Source: Segatella copri | GTDB taxonomy: Bacteria; Bacteroidota; Bacteroidia; Bacteroidales; Bacteroidaceae | Direction of reading: 5' to 3' | Assembly: GCF_009495355.1 (NCBI RefSeq) | Contig: NZ_VZAD01000092.1 | Span: 1-33,519 of the forward strand | DNA: 33,519 bases | Part shown: positions 7,278 through 17,367 of the stretch, piece by piece | How the letters are laid out: each line of letters opens with the position of its first letter | How positions within the stretch are numbered: position 1 is the stretch's first letter | Notes under the pieces: model-generated | Database searches by the model: none | What the model was told of the DNA's origin: nothing | What the model saw: only the letters and a program-made list of their open reading frames with translations | Position numbers and translations under genes: made by a program

Positions 7278-7973
7278 ATGAAGATTCTATTTAAAAAGTT
7301 CGATAAGCGCGAAATTACTGGTCTTCCGAAAGTGTTGTTTCAGGGTCGTATCATAACGATTATCACCCCTGGCGAGACAGAGAAGGCTGTGGATTATCTG
7401 CTGAGCCAGAAGATATTAGGCTTTGATACAGAAACTCGTCCTTCATTCAAGAAGGGTCAAAGATATGAGGTGTCGTTGCTGCAAGTGAGTACGCACGACA
7501 CCTGTTTCCTCTTTCGTCTGAACCTGACGGGCATCACGCCTGCCATCATACGATTGTTGGAGGATAAGAAAGTAGTCAAGGTGGGATTGTCCTGGCACGA
7601 CGACCTGTTGCAGTTGCATCGCAGGGCAGAATTCAAGGCTGGCAATTTTGTGGAGTTGCAGGATGTGGCTGAAAAGTTTGGTATTGAGGACAAAAGTTTG
7701 CAGAAACTCTATGCCAACCTCTTTCATATGAAGATAAGCAAGGCGCAGCGCCTGAGCAATTGGGAGCAGACGATATTGCGAGATGCCCAGAAACTCTATG
7801 CGGCTACTGATGCCTGGACCTGCATCAAGATATATGAAGAGTTGCAGCGACTCTCGCGGGATGGGGATTATGAACTCGTGGAACCAGTGAAACTGGTGGA
7901 AGCGGAGAGTGAAGTAGTGAAGAGTAAAGAGGCAAAGAATGAAGAAGTGCCCCAATCTTCACCTATTATTTAA
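7278..7973 (+). CDS. 3'-5' exonuclease, RNase D/DEDDy type
   Basis: The 231-residue protein is a DnaQ-fold exonuclease. The acidic residues are FDTET (D50, E52), a WHDDL motif (D108/D109) and Y174-x3-D178 in YAATDAW, the DEDDy signature. RNase D relatives trim 3' ends of tRNA and other RNAs. This one lacks the C-terminal HRDC domain, so it is a stand-alone catalytic domain whose substrate is unknown. I start it at 7278 because the longer frame from 7092 would run through ftsK's start and both promoters. The last 25 residues are charged and low-complexity (SEVVKSKEAKNEEV). It precedes the methyltransferase by 203 bases. Confidence 0.85.
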   Translation: MKILFKKFDKREITGLPKVLFQGRIITIITPGETEKAVDYLLSQKILGFDTETRPSFKKGQRYEVSLLQVSTHDTCFLFRLNLTGITPAIIRLLEDKKVVKVGLSWHDDLLQLHRRAEFKAGNFVELQDVAEKFGIEDKSLQKLYANLFHMKISKAQRLSNWEQTILRDAQKLYAATDAWTCIKIYEELQRLSRDGDYELVEPVKLVEAESEVVKSKEAKNEEVPQSSPII

Positions 7974-7995
7974 AACGTTGTAAAGTAATAAACTA

Positions 7996-8017
7996 AACTT
8001 TCGCAAATAGGGAAGTT
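7996..8017 (+). repeat. Copy 1 of a 22-base dispersed hairpin element
   Basis: AACTTTCGCAAATAGGGAAG plus TT matches, inverted and with two mismatches, the element at 21695-21716. Its ends AACTT/AAGTT are self-complementary. Confidence 0.55.
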
Positions 8018-8176
8018 AAAGGATTTAAAGAAGTTGGAGAAGTCTAAGCCATATGTTTTAGGCTGAGTATTCAACCCAAAAGGCTGTTGGCTGTAACTTC
8101 TAACGACCGAAGGGAGTGATAACTTTGTTTAATTACTATAACTTCTGAACTTGCTAATGTTCAATAAAAATAAAAT

Positions 8177-9358
8177 ATGTATAAACAGATATTTCTGAAG
8201 AGAGGAAAAGAAGAGTCGCTCAAGCGATTTCATCCCTGGATATTCTCAGGTGCCATTCATCACATGGACGAGGGCATCGAGGAAGGCGAGACGGTAAGAG
8301 TCATCACAGCCGCGGGCGAGTTTATAGCCGTAGGTCATTACCAGATAGGCTCTATCGCTGTACGTGTGCTTTCCTTCGAGGATATAGAGATCAATACCGA
8401 CTTCTGGTGCGAGCGTCTGCAGTCTGCACTCGATGTTCGTATCGGTGTAGGTATAGCCGACAGTCCTACCAACAATACATATCGACTGGTGCATGGCGAG
8501 GGCGACTATCTGCCTGGACTGGTGATAGACTGCTATGGTTCTACAGCCGTGATGCAGGCGCACAGTGTGGGCATGCATGTCTGCCGCAACGAGATTTGCC
8601 AGGCCTTGGTGCAGGTGATGGGCGATCGTATTGCCAATGTATATTATAAGAGCGAGACAACTCTGCCTTATAAAGCTGACCTGCATCAAGAGAATGGGTT
8701 CCTCGTAGGTGGCGATGCCAGCAATGTGGCGATGGAGAACGGACTGAAGTTTCATATCGACTGGCTACGCGGACAGAAGACAGGTTTCTTTGTCGACCAG
8801 CGTGAGAACCGCTCGCTCTTGGAGCAGTATGCCAAGGGCAAGAGCGTGCTCAATATGTTCTGCTACACGGGTGGATTCTCTGTTTATGCCATGCGTGGCG
8901 ATGCCAAGCAAGTACACTCGGTAGACAGCAGTGCCAAGGCCATAGAGTTGACCAACGATAATGTAGCGCTCAACTTTCCAGGTGATGCCCGACATGAGGC
9001 TTTCTGCGAAGATGCTTTCAAGTATCTTGACGAGCACGACCAGCAGTACGACCTCATCGTGCTCGACCCTCCAGCCTTTGCCAAGCACCGTGCAGCTCTG
9101 CGCAATGCCTTGAAGGGTTATACCCGTCTCAATGTGAAGGGCCTGCAGCGCATCAAGAAAGGAGGCATCCTCTTTACTTTCAGCTGTTCGCAGGTGGTCA
9201 CAAAGGACAATTTCCGCAATGCTGTTTTTACGGCTGCAGCCCAGGTGGGCAGAAAGGTGAGAATCCTGCATCAGTTGCATCAGCCTGCCGACCATCCCAT
9301 CAATATTTATCATCCAGAGGGTGAGTATCTGAAGGGACTCGTACTTTATGTGGAGTAA
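8177..9358 (+). CDS. Class I rRNA methyltransferase, RlmI/RlmK-like
   Basis: The 393-residue protein has an N-terminal PUA RNA-binding domain (about residues 1-75, with RFHPWIFSGAIHHM). A Rossmann SAM domain follows, with VLNMFCYTGGFSVYAM near 223 and DPPAF near 297, and FTFSCS further on. E. coli RlmI makes m5C1962 in 23S rRNA and RlmK adds m7G; which base is modified here cannot be told. The length matches E. coli RlmI. It starts a close run of genes: the next gene begins 11 bases after its stop. The 203-base gap before it holds a dispersed repeat and a weak TAACTTTG box at 8120-8127 without a -33 partner. Confidence 0.88.
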   Translation: MYKQIFLKRGKEESLKRFHPWIFSGAIHHMDEGIEEGETVRVITAAGEFIAVGHYQIGSIAVRVLSFEDIEINTDFWCERLQSALDVRIGVGIADSPTNNTYRLVHGEGDYLPGLVIDCYGSTAVMQAHSVGMHVCRNEICQALVQVMGDRIANVYYKSETTLPYKADLHQENGFLVGGDASNVAMENGLKFHIDWLRGQKTGFFVDQRENRSLLEQYAKGKSVLNMFCYTGGFSVYAMRGDAKQVHSVDSSAKAIELTNDNVALNFPGDARHEAFCEDAFKYLDEHDQQYDLIVLDPPAFAKHRAALRNALKGYTRLNVKGLQRIKKGGILFTFSCSQVVTKDNFRNAVFTAAAQVGRKVRILHQLHQPADHPINIYHPEGEYLKGLVLYVE

Positions 9359-9369
9359 AATATTTTATA

Positions 9370-10290
9370 ATGAATAAGAAAATATTTTTATTATTATTCG
9401 TTTGTTGTGCGGCGTTGGGGATAAGCAGTTGTGGCGATTCTCATGAGAAGCGTGCGCGTTTGAGCAAGGCAGAGAAGGCTCGGCTCGACAGCATCGACCG
9501 CGCCTCGTTCAAGGTGGGAGTGATGCCTACGCTCGACTGTCTGCCAGTGCTTGTGGCAAAGGATTTTCATCTCTTTGATACGTTGGGTGTGGATGTTCAT
9601 CTGCGTCATTTCAATGCACAGATGGACTGCGATACTGCGTTGACCAACAAGCGAGTAGAAGGTTCGGTGACTGATTTGGTTAGGGCTGCACGTCTGCAGT
9701 CCAAGGGTACAAAACTTACCTTTCCTATCGCGACCTCTGCCTATTGGCAGATTATTTCCAACAAGCGTTCGCGTATCTCCGAACTCAAGCAGTTGTCTGA
9801 CAAGATGATTGCCATCACCCGCTATTCTGCAACCGACTATCTTGCCACTCTTGCCATCGACAGCGTACATCCCAAATATGATGTCTATCGTGTGCAGATC
9901 AATGACGTGAACATACGACTCAAGATGTTGCTCAACAACGAGATGGATGCCGTGCTCCTTTCTGAGCCTCAGGCCACACGTGCTCGGCTTGAAGGTCATG
10001 TGAAGTTGATGGACAGCCGTGATAAGAACGTACGTCTGGGTGTGTTCGCTTTCCGTACAGAGGCCTTGAAGGAACCACGTCGCAAGCAGCAGTTGGATCT
10101 CTTTATCAAGGCTTATAATATGGCTGTTGACAGTATCAACAAGAACGGAGTGCAGCATTACAAGGATTTGATTATCAAGAATTGCGGTGTTGATGCCCGC
10201 ACGGTTGATGCCTTGCCAAAGCTTCGTTATCAGCATGCCGGAAGTCCGCGTAAGCACGATCAGAACATAGCGAACTCTATTAAAAACTAA
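9370..10290 (+). CDS. Substrate-binding lipoprotein, NMT1/SsuA-like
   Basis: The 306-residue protein has a signal peptide ending in the lipobox ISSC (lipid cysteine C21), so it is membrane-anchored in the periplasm or outer membrane. The rest resembles periplasmic binding proteins of the NMT1/TauA/SsuA type: VGVMPTLDCLPVLVAKDFHLFD opens the domain (about residues 49-70), and MDAVLLSEPQATRA fits the second lobe. Such proteins feed ABC importers of thiamine precursors, sulfonates or similar ligands. No permease or ATPase gene is in the window, so the partner is elsewhere or lost. It sits in a tight run between the methyltransferase and the TPR gene (12 bases before the latter). Ligand unknown. 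Confidence 0.7.
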   Translation: MNKKIFLLLFVCCAALGISSCGDSHEKRARLSKAEKARLDSIDRASFKVGVMPTLDCLPVLVAKDFHLFDTLGVDVHLRHFNAQMDCDTALTNKRVEGSVTDLVRAARLQSKGTKLTFPIATSAYWQIISNKRSRISELKQLSDKMIAITRYSATDYLATLAIDSVHPKYDVYRVQINDVNIRLKMLLNNEMDAVLLSEPQATRARLEGHVKLMDSRDKNVRLGVFAFRTEALKEPRRKQQLDLFIKAYNMAVDSINKNGVQHYKDLIIKNCGVDARTVDALPKLRYQHAGSPRKHDQNIANSIKN

Positions 10291-10302
10291 ATAGCAGTAA
10301 AA

Positions 10303-12450
10303 ATGTCAAGCGATTTACATTTGGTTCTACATCAGCAGGACAAGATCCAGCTCATGGAACATTTTAATGAATATGTATATCAGTTGAAGTCTGTTATTGA
10401 TACTCAATTCAGCATGACAGACCTTAGGGCTGAGGTGGAAGACCTGTTGGACGACTATAACCGCATGTTGCATTTTTTCGCATGTGCCAGCAAAGACCCC
10501 AATGCACTCTCAGTCTTTTCCTCTCTTGTAGAACGGCTTTTAAAACTGGAGCACCATGTAGAGCTTGAAAGGGCAATTTCATCCAATCAGGTGTTCAAGG
10601 CTGCTGCCATCCGCATCAATGGTGCCGACCTGACGTCGATTCTTCAGAGGTTGGAACAGTCGGATGCTTCCTTCGAGGATTTTCGCAAGGCTTTCGATGC
10701 TGTTCTTGTAAGCCATCAGTGGAACAGTACTATTTCTCAATATGTAACCACTCTGTTGGTAGAGGAAAAGATTTCTCAGGTAGCAGCTTTGATGATAGAG
10801 AGCGCCATGATGTTGGCCTGTCTTGTGAGTTTCGATCTACAGAAGTCGGAAACGTTGCTTTCTGTCTATCAGCTTTCTGCCAGTGAGGTTATCCGCCAGC
10901 ATGCCTTGATAGGTTTGGCTCTCTCTATGCCCTGGTCTTCCATCTATGCAGCCGACATGAAGGAGAAACTCTTGGACGGACAGCAGGTCGAACGGGTGAA
11001 GAAGGATTTGCAGTCGTTGCAGAAGCAGATTTTCCTGTGCCAGCAAACCTCTTCGGTTTCTGCCGACATCGACAAGAATATCATGCCCGATCTCATCAAG
11101 TTGAGCCACAATGGCTACAAGATGATGAAGAGCAACGTACTGGAGGACACCTCTGTCGAGGAGATAGTAGATTCCGAGATGGAAGACCGTCTTATGGACA
11201 AGTTGGACAAAACCATGGAGAAAATGCAGGTTAGGAGGGATGCAGGACTTGATGTCAACTATTCCACCTTCAGCAAGATGAAGAATTATGCCTTCTTTCA
11301 TCGCTTCTCCAACTGGTTTGTGCCTTTCACGATTGACCATCCCGATATGAGCCAGTTGAAGAAAGCTCTTGGCGACAAAGCTGATTTTATGATTTCTATC
11401 GCAGGTTCAACTATGAGCGAAGGTGACAAGTACAGTCTTCTTTTCTCTTTGCAAGACGTTCTTGAGCGTATGCCTCAGTACAAGGATATGATTTTTCCGA
11501 CATCTGTAAAACTTCCCAAGAGCGAAGATTTTGACTTCCTGCAAAATGATGCGGTGGCCTTACGTCGTAACTATCTGCAGGATCTTTACCGATTCTTCCA
11601 GTTGGCTCCTATGCGCAATGGCTTCCCCAATCCGTTTGTCAACGAAAGTAATTCTTGGATCGATCCTGCTTTCCTGAGCAGCGATGTCTTTACCGATTTT
11701 GATGATTTGGATGATGTGCATCTCAGCGTATGCCGATTCCTTGCCAAAAGCAAGAATTATGTAGAACTCAACCATTATTTGCGCAATTTCAGTTTAGATT
11801 CTGATGACGGAGTCGTCTTGAAGGCACTCTGTATGATGCATGTTAGGAAACGCTATGATATAGCAGTCTTTTTGCTGAAACCCATCTTTGATAAGAATCC
11901 GGGAAATGTGGCAGTAGGCAAGTTGTTGGTGAAATGCTATCTGCAGCAGGACAAGTACAAGGAGGCGCTTGATATCTTCGACGCCTTGAGCGATAAGTTG
12001 GGCGATAATCCTTCGCTCCTTCTTTCCAAGATTGACAGTCTGCGTTCCACATATCTTTACAGCGAGGCTCTGAAAGTGGCTTACGAGTTGGATTACAAAT
12101 ATCCCAACAACCGCATGTACATGCTACTGCTTGTTCGTGTATTGCTCGACAACAATGAAATAGAAAAGGCGGGAGAGGAACTCAACAAACTCGTCATGAT
12201 GCTGCAAGAGGAGAAAGTGGATGATTATAACGAAGAACTCTTCTTGCTGGGTATCATAGAATGGTGCAGAGGACATCTCAAAGATGCGCAGGATAGCATG
12301 AGAGGCTATGCTCTGGTCAATAAGAATAACCGTAATAAAGTTTTCAGTCGCATTGCTGAGTTCAAGAGACTGCTTCTCGGACATAATGTGACGCAGGTGG
12401 AATATGCCATGATGCTGAATTTGATAGACAATCATTTTACAGCGAAATAA
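10303..12450 (+). CDS. Large tetratricopeptide-repeat protein
   Basis: The 715-residue protein has no signal peptide or membrane segment, so it is probably cytoplasmic. The C-terminal part (about 500-690) has TPR-like helix pairs, for example YLQQDKYKEALDIFDAL, YLYSEALKVAYELDYKYPNN and LDNNEIEKAGEELNKL. The N-terminal 500 residues are helical and not recognised. TPR arrays bind other proteins, and no partner can be named. It is translated close behind the substrate-binding lipoprotein and 101 bases ahead of dnaB. Whether the run shares one promoter cannot be told. Confidence 0.7.
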   Translation: MSSDLHLVLHQQDKIQLMEHFNEYVYQLKSVIDTQFSMTDLRAEVEDLLDDYNRMLHFFACASKDPNALSVFSSLVERLLKLEHHVELERAISSNQVFKAAAIRINGADLTSILQRLEQSDASFEDFRKAFDAVLVSHQWNSTISQYVTTLLVEEKISQVAALMIESAMMLACLVSFDLQKSETLLSVYQLSASEVIRQHALIGLALSMPWSSIYAADMKEKLLDGQQVERVKKDLQSLQKQIFLCQQTSSVSADIDKNIMPDLIKLSHNGYKMMKSNVLEDTSVEEIVDSEMEDRLMDKLDKTMEKMQVRRDAGLDVNYSTFSKMKNYAFFHRFSNWFVPFTIDHPDMSQLKKALGDKADFMISIAGSTMSEGDKYSLLFSLQDVLERMPQYKDMIFPTSVKLPKSEDFDFLQNDAVALRRNYLQDLYRFFQLAPMRNGFPNPFVNESNSWIDPAFLSSDVFTDFDDLDDVHLSVCRFLAKSKNYVELNHYLRNFSLDSDDGVVLKALCMMHVRKRYDIAVFLLKPIFDKNPGNVAVGKLLVKCYLQQDKYKEALDIFDALSDKLGDNPSLLLSKIDSLRSTYLYSEALKVAYELDYKYPNNRMYMLLLVRVLLDNNEIEKAGEELNKLVMMLQEEKVDDYNEELFLLGIIEWCRGHLKDAQDSMRGYALVNKNNRNKVFSRIAEFKRLLLGHNVTQVEYAMMLNLIDNHFTAK

Positions 12451-12551
12451 GTTTCTATAGGAGTAATGGGCTTTCCAAGAAGTTAAATTCTTCAGCCCTC
12501 AGAAGAAATGAGAAAACAATAGAACAAAAAGAAGAAAACAAGTAATCAAAA

Positions 12552-14090
12552 ATGCCAACCAATAATAATAATGACAACAGCAGGCGCCGCAGTGGCGCCA
12601 AACCTCAGATAGACACCAAATATGCTCATCTTCAGCCGCAGGATATCGGGTTGGAGAGAGTGGTATTGGGCGCCCTGATGGTTGATTCGGATGCTTTCTC
12701 TATGGTTTCAGAGATGCTGAAGCCATCCACCTTCTATGAGCCTCGTCATCAGAAAATCTATGAGGCTATACAGAAGATGAATATGGAGGAGCGTCCTGTG
12801 GATATCATGACACTCGTCAACGAACTTACCAAGATGGGTGAGATTGACCGTGTGGGTGGAGCCGCCTATCTCATGGATATCTCCTCGCAGGTGGCATCGG
12901 CAGCCCATATCGAGTATCATGCCCGCATCCTGGCTCAGAAAGCTCTTCAGCGCCAGCTTATCCATTATGCCTCTGATATTGAGACACAGGCCTTCGACGA
13001 GAGTGTCGATGTAGACGAGTTGATGCAGCATGCTGAGGCAGAACTCTTCACGCTGTCGCAGAACAACATGAAGCAGGACTATACCCAGATTGACCCTGTC
13101 ATCAAGGACGCTGTCGATATTCTGCAGCGTGCCGCCAAGAACTCGGGTGGACTCACCGGTATTCCTACAGGTTATACAGGTCTCGACGATATGACCAGTG
13201 GCTGGCAGCCTTCCGACCTTGTTATCATTGCCGGACGTCCTGCGATGGGTAAGACCTCTTTTGCCTTGAGTATTGCCAAGAATGTGGCTGTCGATTATCA
13301 TATTCCTATCGGCTTCTTCTCTTTGGAAATGAATAATGTCCAGTTGGTGAATCGCTTGATAAGCAACGTGTGTGAAATCTCTGGACATAAGATTCTGAAT
13401 GGACAGCTCGACAATACAGAGTGGGAGCGACTCGACCGCAAGTTGCGCGACCTTACTGGTGCGCCCATTTATGTCGATGATACACCAGGACTTTCAGTTT
13501 TCGAACTGCGAACCAAGGCACGCCGACTGGTAAGAGAAAAGGGTGTGAAGCTCCTTATGATAGACTATCTTCAGCTGATGAACGCCAACGGAATGAAGTT
13601 TGGTAGCCGTCAGGAAGAGGTTTCCACAATTTCCCGTTCGCTCAAGGGGCTTGCCAAGGAGCTCAACATTCCGGTACTCGCCCTGTCGCAGTTGTCGCGT
13701 AATGTGGAAAACCGTGAGGGACTCGAGGGCAAGCGTCCTCAGCTGAGCGACCTTCGTGAGTCGGGAGCCATCGAGCAGGATGCCGATATGGTGCTCTTCG
13801 TTCACCGTCCTGAGTATTATCACATCTTTGTCGACGAGAAGGGAAACGACCTTCATGGCATGGCTCAGATTATCATAGCCAAGCATCGTAAGGGTGCTAC
13901 AGGCGATGTGCTGCTCAACTTCCGCGGCGAGTTTACCCGCTTCCAGGATCCTGTTGACGCAGGTTATACACCTGTCGACGAGGGTGGCGAGATCATAGGT
14001 TCTCGTATGAATAGCGGGTCAGGTCCTGCCGATGATCCTCTCTCTGCCGCTACCTCTTCTGATGGCTTCCCTGGTCCTCCTCCTTTTTGA
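12552..14090 (+). CDS. dnaB: Replicative DNA helicase DnaB
   Basis: The 512-residue ring helicase unwinds DNA ahead of the replisome. The N-terminal DnaB domain begins LERVVLGALMVDSDAF. The RecA-like motor has Walker A GRPAMGKTSFALS near 228-240, FFSLEMNNVQL, Walker B MIDYLQLM and the glutamine/arginine motifs in LALSQLSRNVENREG and PQLSDLRESGAIEQDAD. The first 20 residues are a low-complexity Asn/Arg-rich stretch (NNNNDNSRRRSG), and the C-terminal tail is glycine/serine-rich. Length is slightly above E. coli DnaB because of these tails. It precedes the leu attenuator region, so transcription may end between them. Confidence 0.97.
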   Translation: MPTNNNNDNSRRRSGAKPQIDTKYAHLQPQDIGLERVVLGALMVDSDAFSMVSEMLKPSTFYEPRHQKIYEAIQKMNMEERPVDIMTLVNELTKMGEIDRVGGAAYLMDISSQVASAAHIEYHARILAQKALQRQLIHYASDIETQAFDESVDVDELMQHAEAELFTLSQNNMKQDYTQIDPVIKDAVDILQRAAKNSGGLTGIPTGYTGLDDMTSGWQPSDLVIIAGRPAMGKTSFALSIAKNVAVDYHIPIGFFSLEMNNVQLVNRLISNVCEISGHKILNGQLDNTEWERLDRKLRDLTGAPIYVDDTPGLSVFELRTKARRLVREKGVKLLMIDYLQLMNANGMKFGSRQEEVSTISRSLKGLAKELNIPVLALSQLSRNVENREGLEGKRPQLSDLRESGAIEQDADMVLFVHRPEYYHIFVDEKGNDLHGMAQIIIAKHRKGATGDVLLNFRGEFTRFQDPVDAGYTPVDEGGEIIGSRMNSGSGPADDPLSAATSSDGFPGPPPF

Positions 14091-14171
14091 TGATTTTAGT
14101 AACATTCCAAACACGAAAAATAGCTAATAATAGAAAATTGTTACCTTTTTCGTGAAAAAACTTATAAATTG

Positions 14172-14203
14172 TTTGCTGGTATCGAATAAAAGCATTACCT
14201 TTG
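14172..14203 (+). promoter_or_regulatory. Promoter of the leucine operon
   Basis: TTTG (14172-14175) and TACCTTTG (14196-14203) with a 20-base spacer match the Bacteroidota -33/-7 consensus in full. Transcription would start near 14210, about 20 bases before the leader peptide start. Confidence 0.8.
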
Positions 14204-14230
14204 CAGTCGTAACAATAAAAAGAGAGAAAA

Positions 14231-14317
14231 ATGGCAATACATACATTGAACATACTAAGCATTATTATTCGAATTCGACTGCAGCATGTGGGCGGAAGTG
14301 ATAAGGTGTGTGTATAG
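14231..14317 (+). CDS. Branched-chain leader peptide of the leucine operon
   Basis: ATG 14231 opens a 28-residue peptide with six Ile, three Leu and three Val, including LNILSIIIRIRLQHV at residues 6-20. An Ile run (codons 11-13) is followed by Ile and Leu codons separated by Arg. The composition is that of an attenuation leader such as those of ilv operons, where slow decoding of scarce charged tRNA stalls the ribosome. The stop at 14315-14317 lies just after the antiterminator 5' arm (14291-14306). An AGAGAGAAAA stretch precedes the start. It would be missed by standard gene finders because of length. It is a regulatory peptide and probably has no function of its own. Confidence 0.8.
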   Translation: MAIHTLNILSIIIRIRLQHVGGSDKVCV

Positions 14318-14379
14318 TTCAAGTATAGGAAATAATAAAGCCTTTCTGCTTCCGTCGTATGGAGTAAGAAAGGCTTTTT
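14291..14379 (+). promoter_or_regulatory. Transcription attenuator: antiterminator and terminator stems
   Basis: Two mutually exclusive structures are visible. The terminator is AAAGCCTTTCT (14337-14347) paired perfectly with AGAAAGGCTTT (14367-14377), extended by TTCC/GGAG, followed by five T. The antiterminator pairs 14291-14298 (GGCGGAAG) with 14349-14356 (CTTCCGTC), one G-U, and continues with AAGG (14303-14306) on CCTT (14341-14344). It takes up the terminator's 5' arm. A ribosome stalled at the Ile/Leu codons leaves 14291-14306 free and favours read-through; a ribosome at the stop codon covers it. This follows the classical branched-chain attenuation logic. Confidence 0.78.
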
Positions 14380-14432
14380 GCTTATTTGCACATTATAATA
14401 TATATCGAATAAAATAATAAAAGAACATAGAT

Positions 14433-15935
14433 ATGAGTGACAGATTATTTATTTTCGACACAACCCTTCGCGATGGCGAGCAGGTTCCAGGATGTCAGTT
14501 GAATACGGTTGAGAAGATTCAGGTGGCTAAAGCGCTGGAGCAGTTGGGCGTTGATGTCATTGAGGCGGGCTTCCCTATTTCAAGCCCGGGCGACTTCAAT
14601 TCGGTGGTGGAGATTTCCAAGGCTGTTACATGGCCCACCATCTGTGCGCTGACACGTGCGGTGGAGAAGGATATTGACTGTGCGGCCGAGGCGCTTCAGT
14701 ATGCCAAGCACAAAAGAATCCATACTGGCATTGGTACCAGTGACAGTCATATCAAATATAAGTTCAATTCCAACCGCGAAGAAATCATCGAGCGTGCTGT
14801 GGCTGCCGTGAAGTATGCCAAGAAATACGTAGAGGATGTGGAGTTCTATGCAGAGGATGCCGGACGTACGGATAATGAGTATCTGGCTCGTGTGGTTGAG
14901 GCTGTTATCAAGGCTGGTGCTACTGTAGTCAATATTCCTGATACTACAGGCTACTGTTTGCCTGATGAGTATGGTGCCAAGATCAAGTATCTGATGGATC
15001 ATGTGGATGGTATTGAGAATGCACGAATTTCTACCCACTGTCACAACGACCTCGGTATGGCCACAGCCAACACACTGCAGGGTGTACTGAATGGTGCACG
15101 TCAGGTAGAGGTGACCATGAATGGTATTGGCGAGCGTGCCGGTAATACCTCGCTCGAAGAGATTGCTATGATTCTGAAGTGTCACAAACACCTCAACATT
15201 GACACCAACATCAATACGACCAAGATTGTTCCAATGTCCCGCATGGTGAGCAGTCTGATGAACATGCCTGTTCAGCCCAACAAGGCCATTGTGGGCCGCA
15301 ATGCATTCGCTCACTCATCTGGTATCCATCAGGATGGCGTCTTGAAGAATGTGCAGACCTACGAGATTATCGATCCTAAGGATGTGGGTCTCGACGATAA
15401 CGCTATCGTATTGACAGCCCGTTCGGGTCGTGCTGCTTTGAAGTATCGTCTCCACGTCAACGGTGTGAATATCGACGACGAGGAGAAGCTCGACAAGATA
15501 TACAAGAAGTTCCTCCAGTTGGCTGATAAGAAAAAGGAAGTTACGGACGAGGATGTACTGATGCTCGCTGGTGCTGATGCTGCCGACAAGCATGGTGTTC
15601 AGCTCGACTGGTTGCAGGTAACCACTGGCAAGGGCGTGAAGAGCGTAGCCAGCATCGGTTTGAATATTGCTGGTCAGAAGTTTGAGGCTGCCTCTTCGGG
15701 CAATGGTCCTGTGGATGCTGCCATCCGTGCTCTGAAGAAGGTGATTACTAAGGAGATGAACCTCAAGGAGTTCACCATCCAGGCTATCGACAAGGGTTCC
15801 GACGATGTAGGAAAGGTTCATATGCAGGTGGAATACGATGGTCATGTATATTATGGCTTCGGTGCAGATACCGATATCGTGACAGCTTCTGTTGAGGCTT
15901 ACATCGACTGTATCAACAAGTTCAAGGTAAGATAA
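14433..15935 (+). CDS. leuA: 2-isopropylmalate synthase
   Basis: The 500-residue enzyme condenses acetyl-CoA with 3-methyl-2-oxobutanoate, the first committed step of leucine synthesis. It has the HMGL-like TIM barrel with [10 protein letters not shown] at residues 8-17, metal ligands in STHCHNDLG (H202, H204) and [12 protein letters not shown]-terminal LeuA regulatory dimer domain (about 390-500, with [20 protein letters not shown]) usually binds leucine for feedback inhibition. Length is normal. It is first in the operon, directly behind the attenuator, and 37 bases before leuC. Confidence 0.95.
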   Translation: MSDRLFIFDTTLRDGEQVPGCQLNTVEKIQVAKALEQLGVDVIEAGFPISSPGDFNSVVEISKAVTWPTICALTRAVEKDIDCAAEALQYAKHKRIHTGIGTSDSHIKYKFNSNREEIIERAVAAVKYAKKYVEDVEFYAEDAGRTDNEYLARVVEAVIKAGATVVNIPDTTGYCLPDEYGAKIKYLMDHVDGIENARISTHCHNDLGMATANTLQGVLNGARQVEVTMNGIGERAGNTSLEEIAMILKCHKHLNIDTNINTTKIVPMSRMVSSLMNMPVQPNKAIVGRNAFAHSSGIHQDGVLKNVQTYEIIDPKDVGLDDNAIVLTARSGRAALKYRLHVNGVNIDDEEKLDKIYKKFLQLADKKKEVTDEDVLMLAGADAADKHGVQLDWLQVTTGKGVKSVASIGLNIAGQKFEAASSGNGPVDAAIRALKKVITKEMNLKEFTIQAIDKGSDDVGKVHMQVEYDGHVYYGFGADTDIVTASVEAYIDCINKFKVR

Positions 15936-15972
15936 AGTATAATTCAGATAAATATATAACAAACAGGATATT

Positions 15973-17367
15973 ATGAATACATTATTCGACAAGATTTGGG
16001 ACAAGCACGTTGTCCAGATTGTGGAAGACGGCCCCACACAGCTTTACATCGACCGTCTCTACTGTCACGAAGTAACATCACCTCAGGCATTCGCCGGTAT
16101 GCGGGCACGCGGACTCAAGATGTTCCGTCCAGACCAGATTTTCTGTATGCCTGACCACAATACTCCAACACACGATCAGGATAAGCCAATCGAGGATCCT
16201 ATCTCTAAGAAGCAGGTAGATACTTTGGCAAAGAACACTGCTGATTTCGGCGTAACTCACTTTGCCATGAACACTAAGGACAATGGTATCATCCACGTAG
16301 TCGGACCAGAGAAGGGTCTTTCTCTTCCAGGTATGACCATCGTCTGCGGTGACTCTCACACTTCTACCCATGGTGCCATGGGCGCGGTAGCCTTCGGTAT
16401 CGGCACTTCAGAGGTTGAGATGGTGATGGCTTCACAATGTATTCTTCAGAGCAAGCCAAAGTCAATGCGCATCAGCATCAACGGTAAGCTCAGCAAGGGC
16501 GTTACTGCCAAGGACGTTGCCCTCTACCTCATGAGTCAACTCACTACTTCGGGTGCCACTGGTTACTTCGTAGAGTACAGTGGTGATGTAGTGAAAGATA
16601 TGTCTATGGAAGGTCGTCTCACTCTCTGCAATCTCTCTATCGAGATGGGTGCCCGTGGTGGCTTCGTAGCTCCTGATGAGACAACATTCGAGTACATCAA
16701 GGGGCGTGAATATGCACCTAAGGGTGAAGAGTGGGACAAGGCTGTGGCTTACTGGAAGACCTTGAAGAGTGGTGATGACGCAGTCTTCGACAAAGAGTTG
16801 ACTTTCGAGGCAAAGGATATCGAACCACGTATCACTTATGGTACTAACCCAGGTATGGGTATCGGCATCACCGAGAGCATCCCAACACTCGATGAGATTC
16901 CAGAGGAAGAGCAGGCTGGTTTCAAGAAGAGCCTCAACTACATGGGCTTCCAGCCAGGCGAGAAACTGGAGGGTCATCCTATCGATTATGTATTCCTGGG
17001 TGCATGCACCAATGGTCGTATTGAAGACTTCCGTGCCTTTGCTTCATTGGTTAAAGGAAAGAAGAAGGCTGACGGCGTAACAGCTTGGCTTGTACCGGGT
17101 TCATGGTTGGTTGATAAACAAATTCGTGAAGAGGGAATCGACAAGATAGTAGAGGCTGCAGGCTTCGAGATTCGTCAGCCAGGTTGTTCTGCCTGTCTGG
17201 CAATGAACGATGATAAGATTCCTGCAGGCAAGTACTCTGTAAGTACATCTAACCGTAACTTCGAGGGTCGTCAGGGACCAGGTTCCCGCACCATCCTTGC
17301 CAGTCCATACGTAGCTGCCGCTGCCGCTATCACAGGTAAGATTACCGACCCAAGAGAGTTTATGTAA
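15973..17367 (+). CDS. leuC: 3-isopropylmalate dehydratase large subunit
   Basis: The 464-residue aconitase-family subunit isomerises 2- to 3-isopropylmalate together with LeuD. The [4Fe-4S] cysteines are in GACTNGR (near residue 345) and [10 protein letters not shown] (near 405 and 408), and the substrate motif [13 protein letters not shown] is present. Length is that of bacterial LeuC. It lies between leuA and leuD in the same direction. The 33-base gap to leuD carries a copy of a TGTTAA-type repeat, the only unusual feature. Confidence 0.96.
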   Translation: MNTLFDKIWDKHVVQIVEDGPTQLYIDRLYCHEVTSPQAFAGMRARGLKMFRPDQIFCMPDHNTPTHDQDKPIEDPISKKQVDTLAKNTADFGVTHFAMNTKDNGIIHVVGPEKGLSLPGMTIVCGDSHTSTHGAMGAVAFGIGTSEVEMVMASQCILQSKPKSMRISINGKLSKGVTAKDVALYLMSQLTTSGATGYFVEYSGDVVKDMSMEGRLTLCNLSIEMGARGGFVAPDETTFEYIKGREYAPKGEEWDKAVAYWKTLKSGDDAVFDKELTFEAKDIEPRITYGTNPGMGIGITESIPTLDEIPEEEQAGFKKSLNYMGFQPGEKLEGHPIDYVFLGACTNGRIEDFRAFASLVKGKKKADGVTAWLVPGSWLVDKQIREEGIDKIVEAAGFEIRQPGCSACLAMNDDKIPAGKYSVSTSNRNFEGRQGPGSRTILASPYVAAAAAITGKITDPREFM

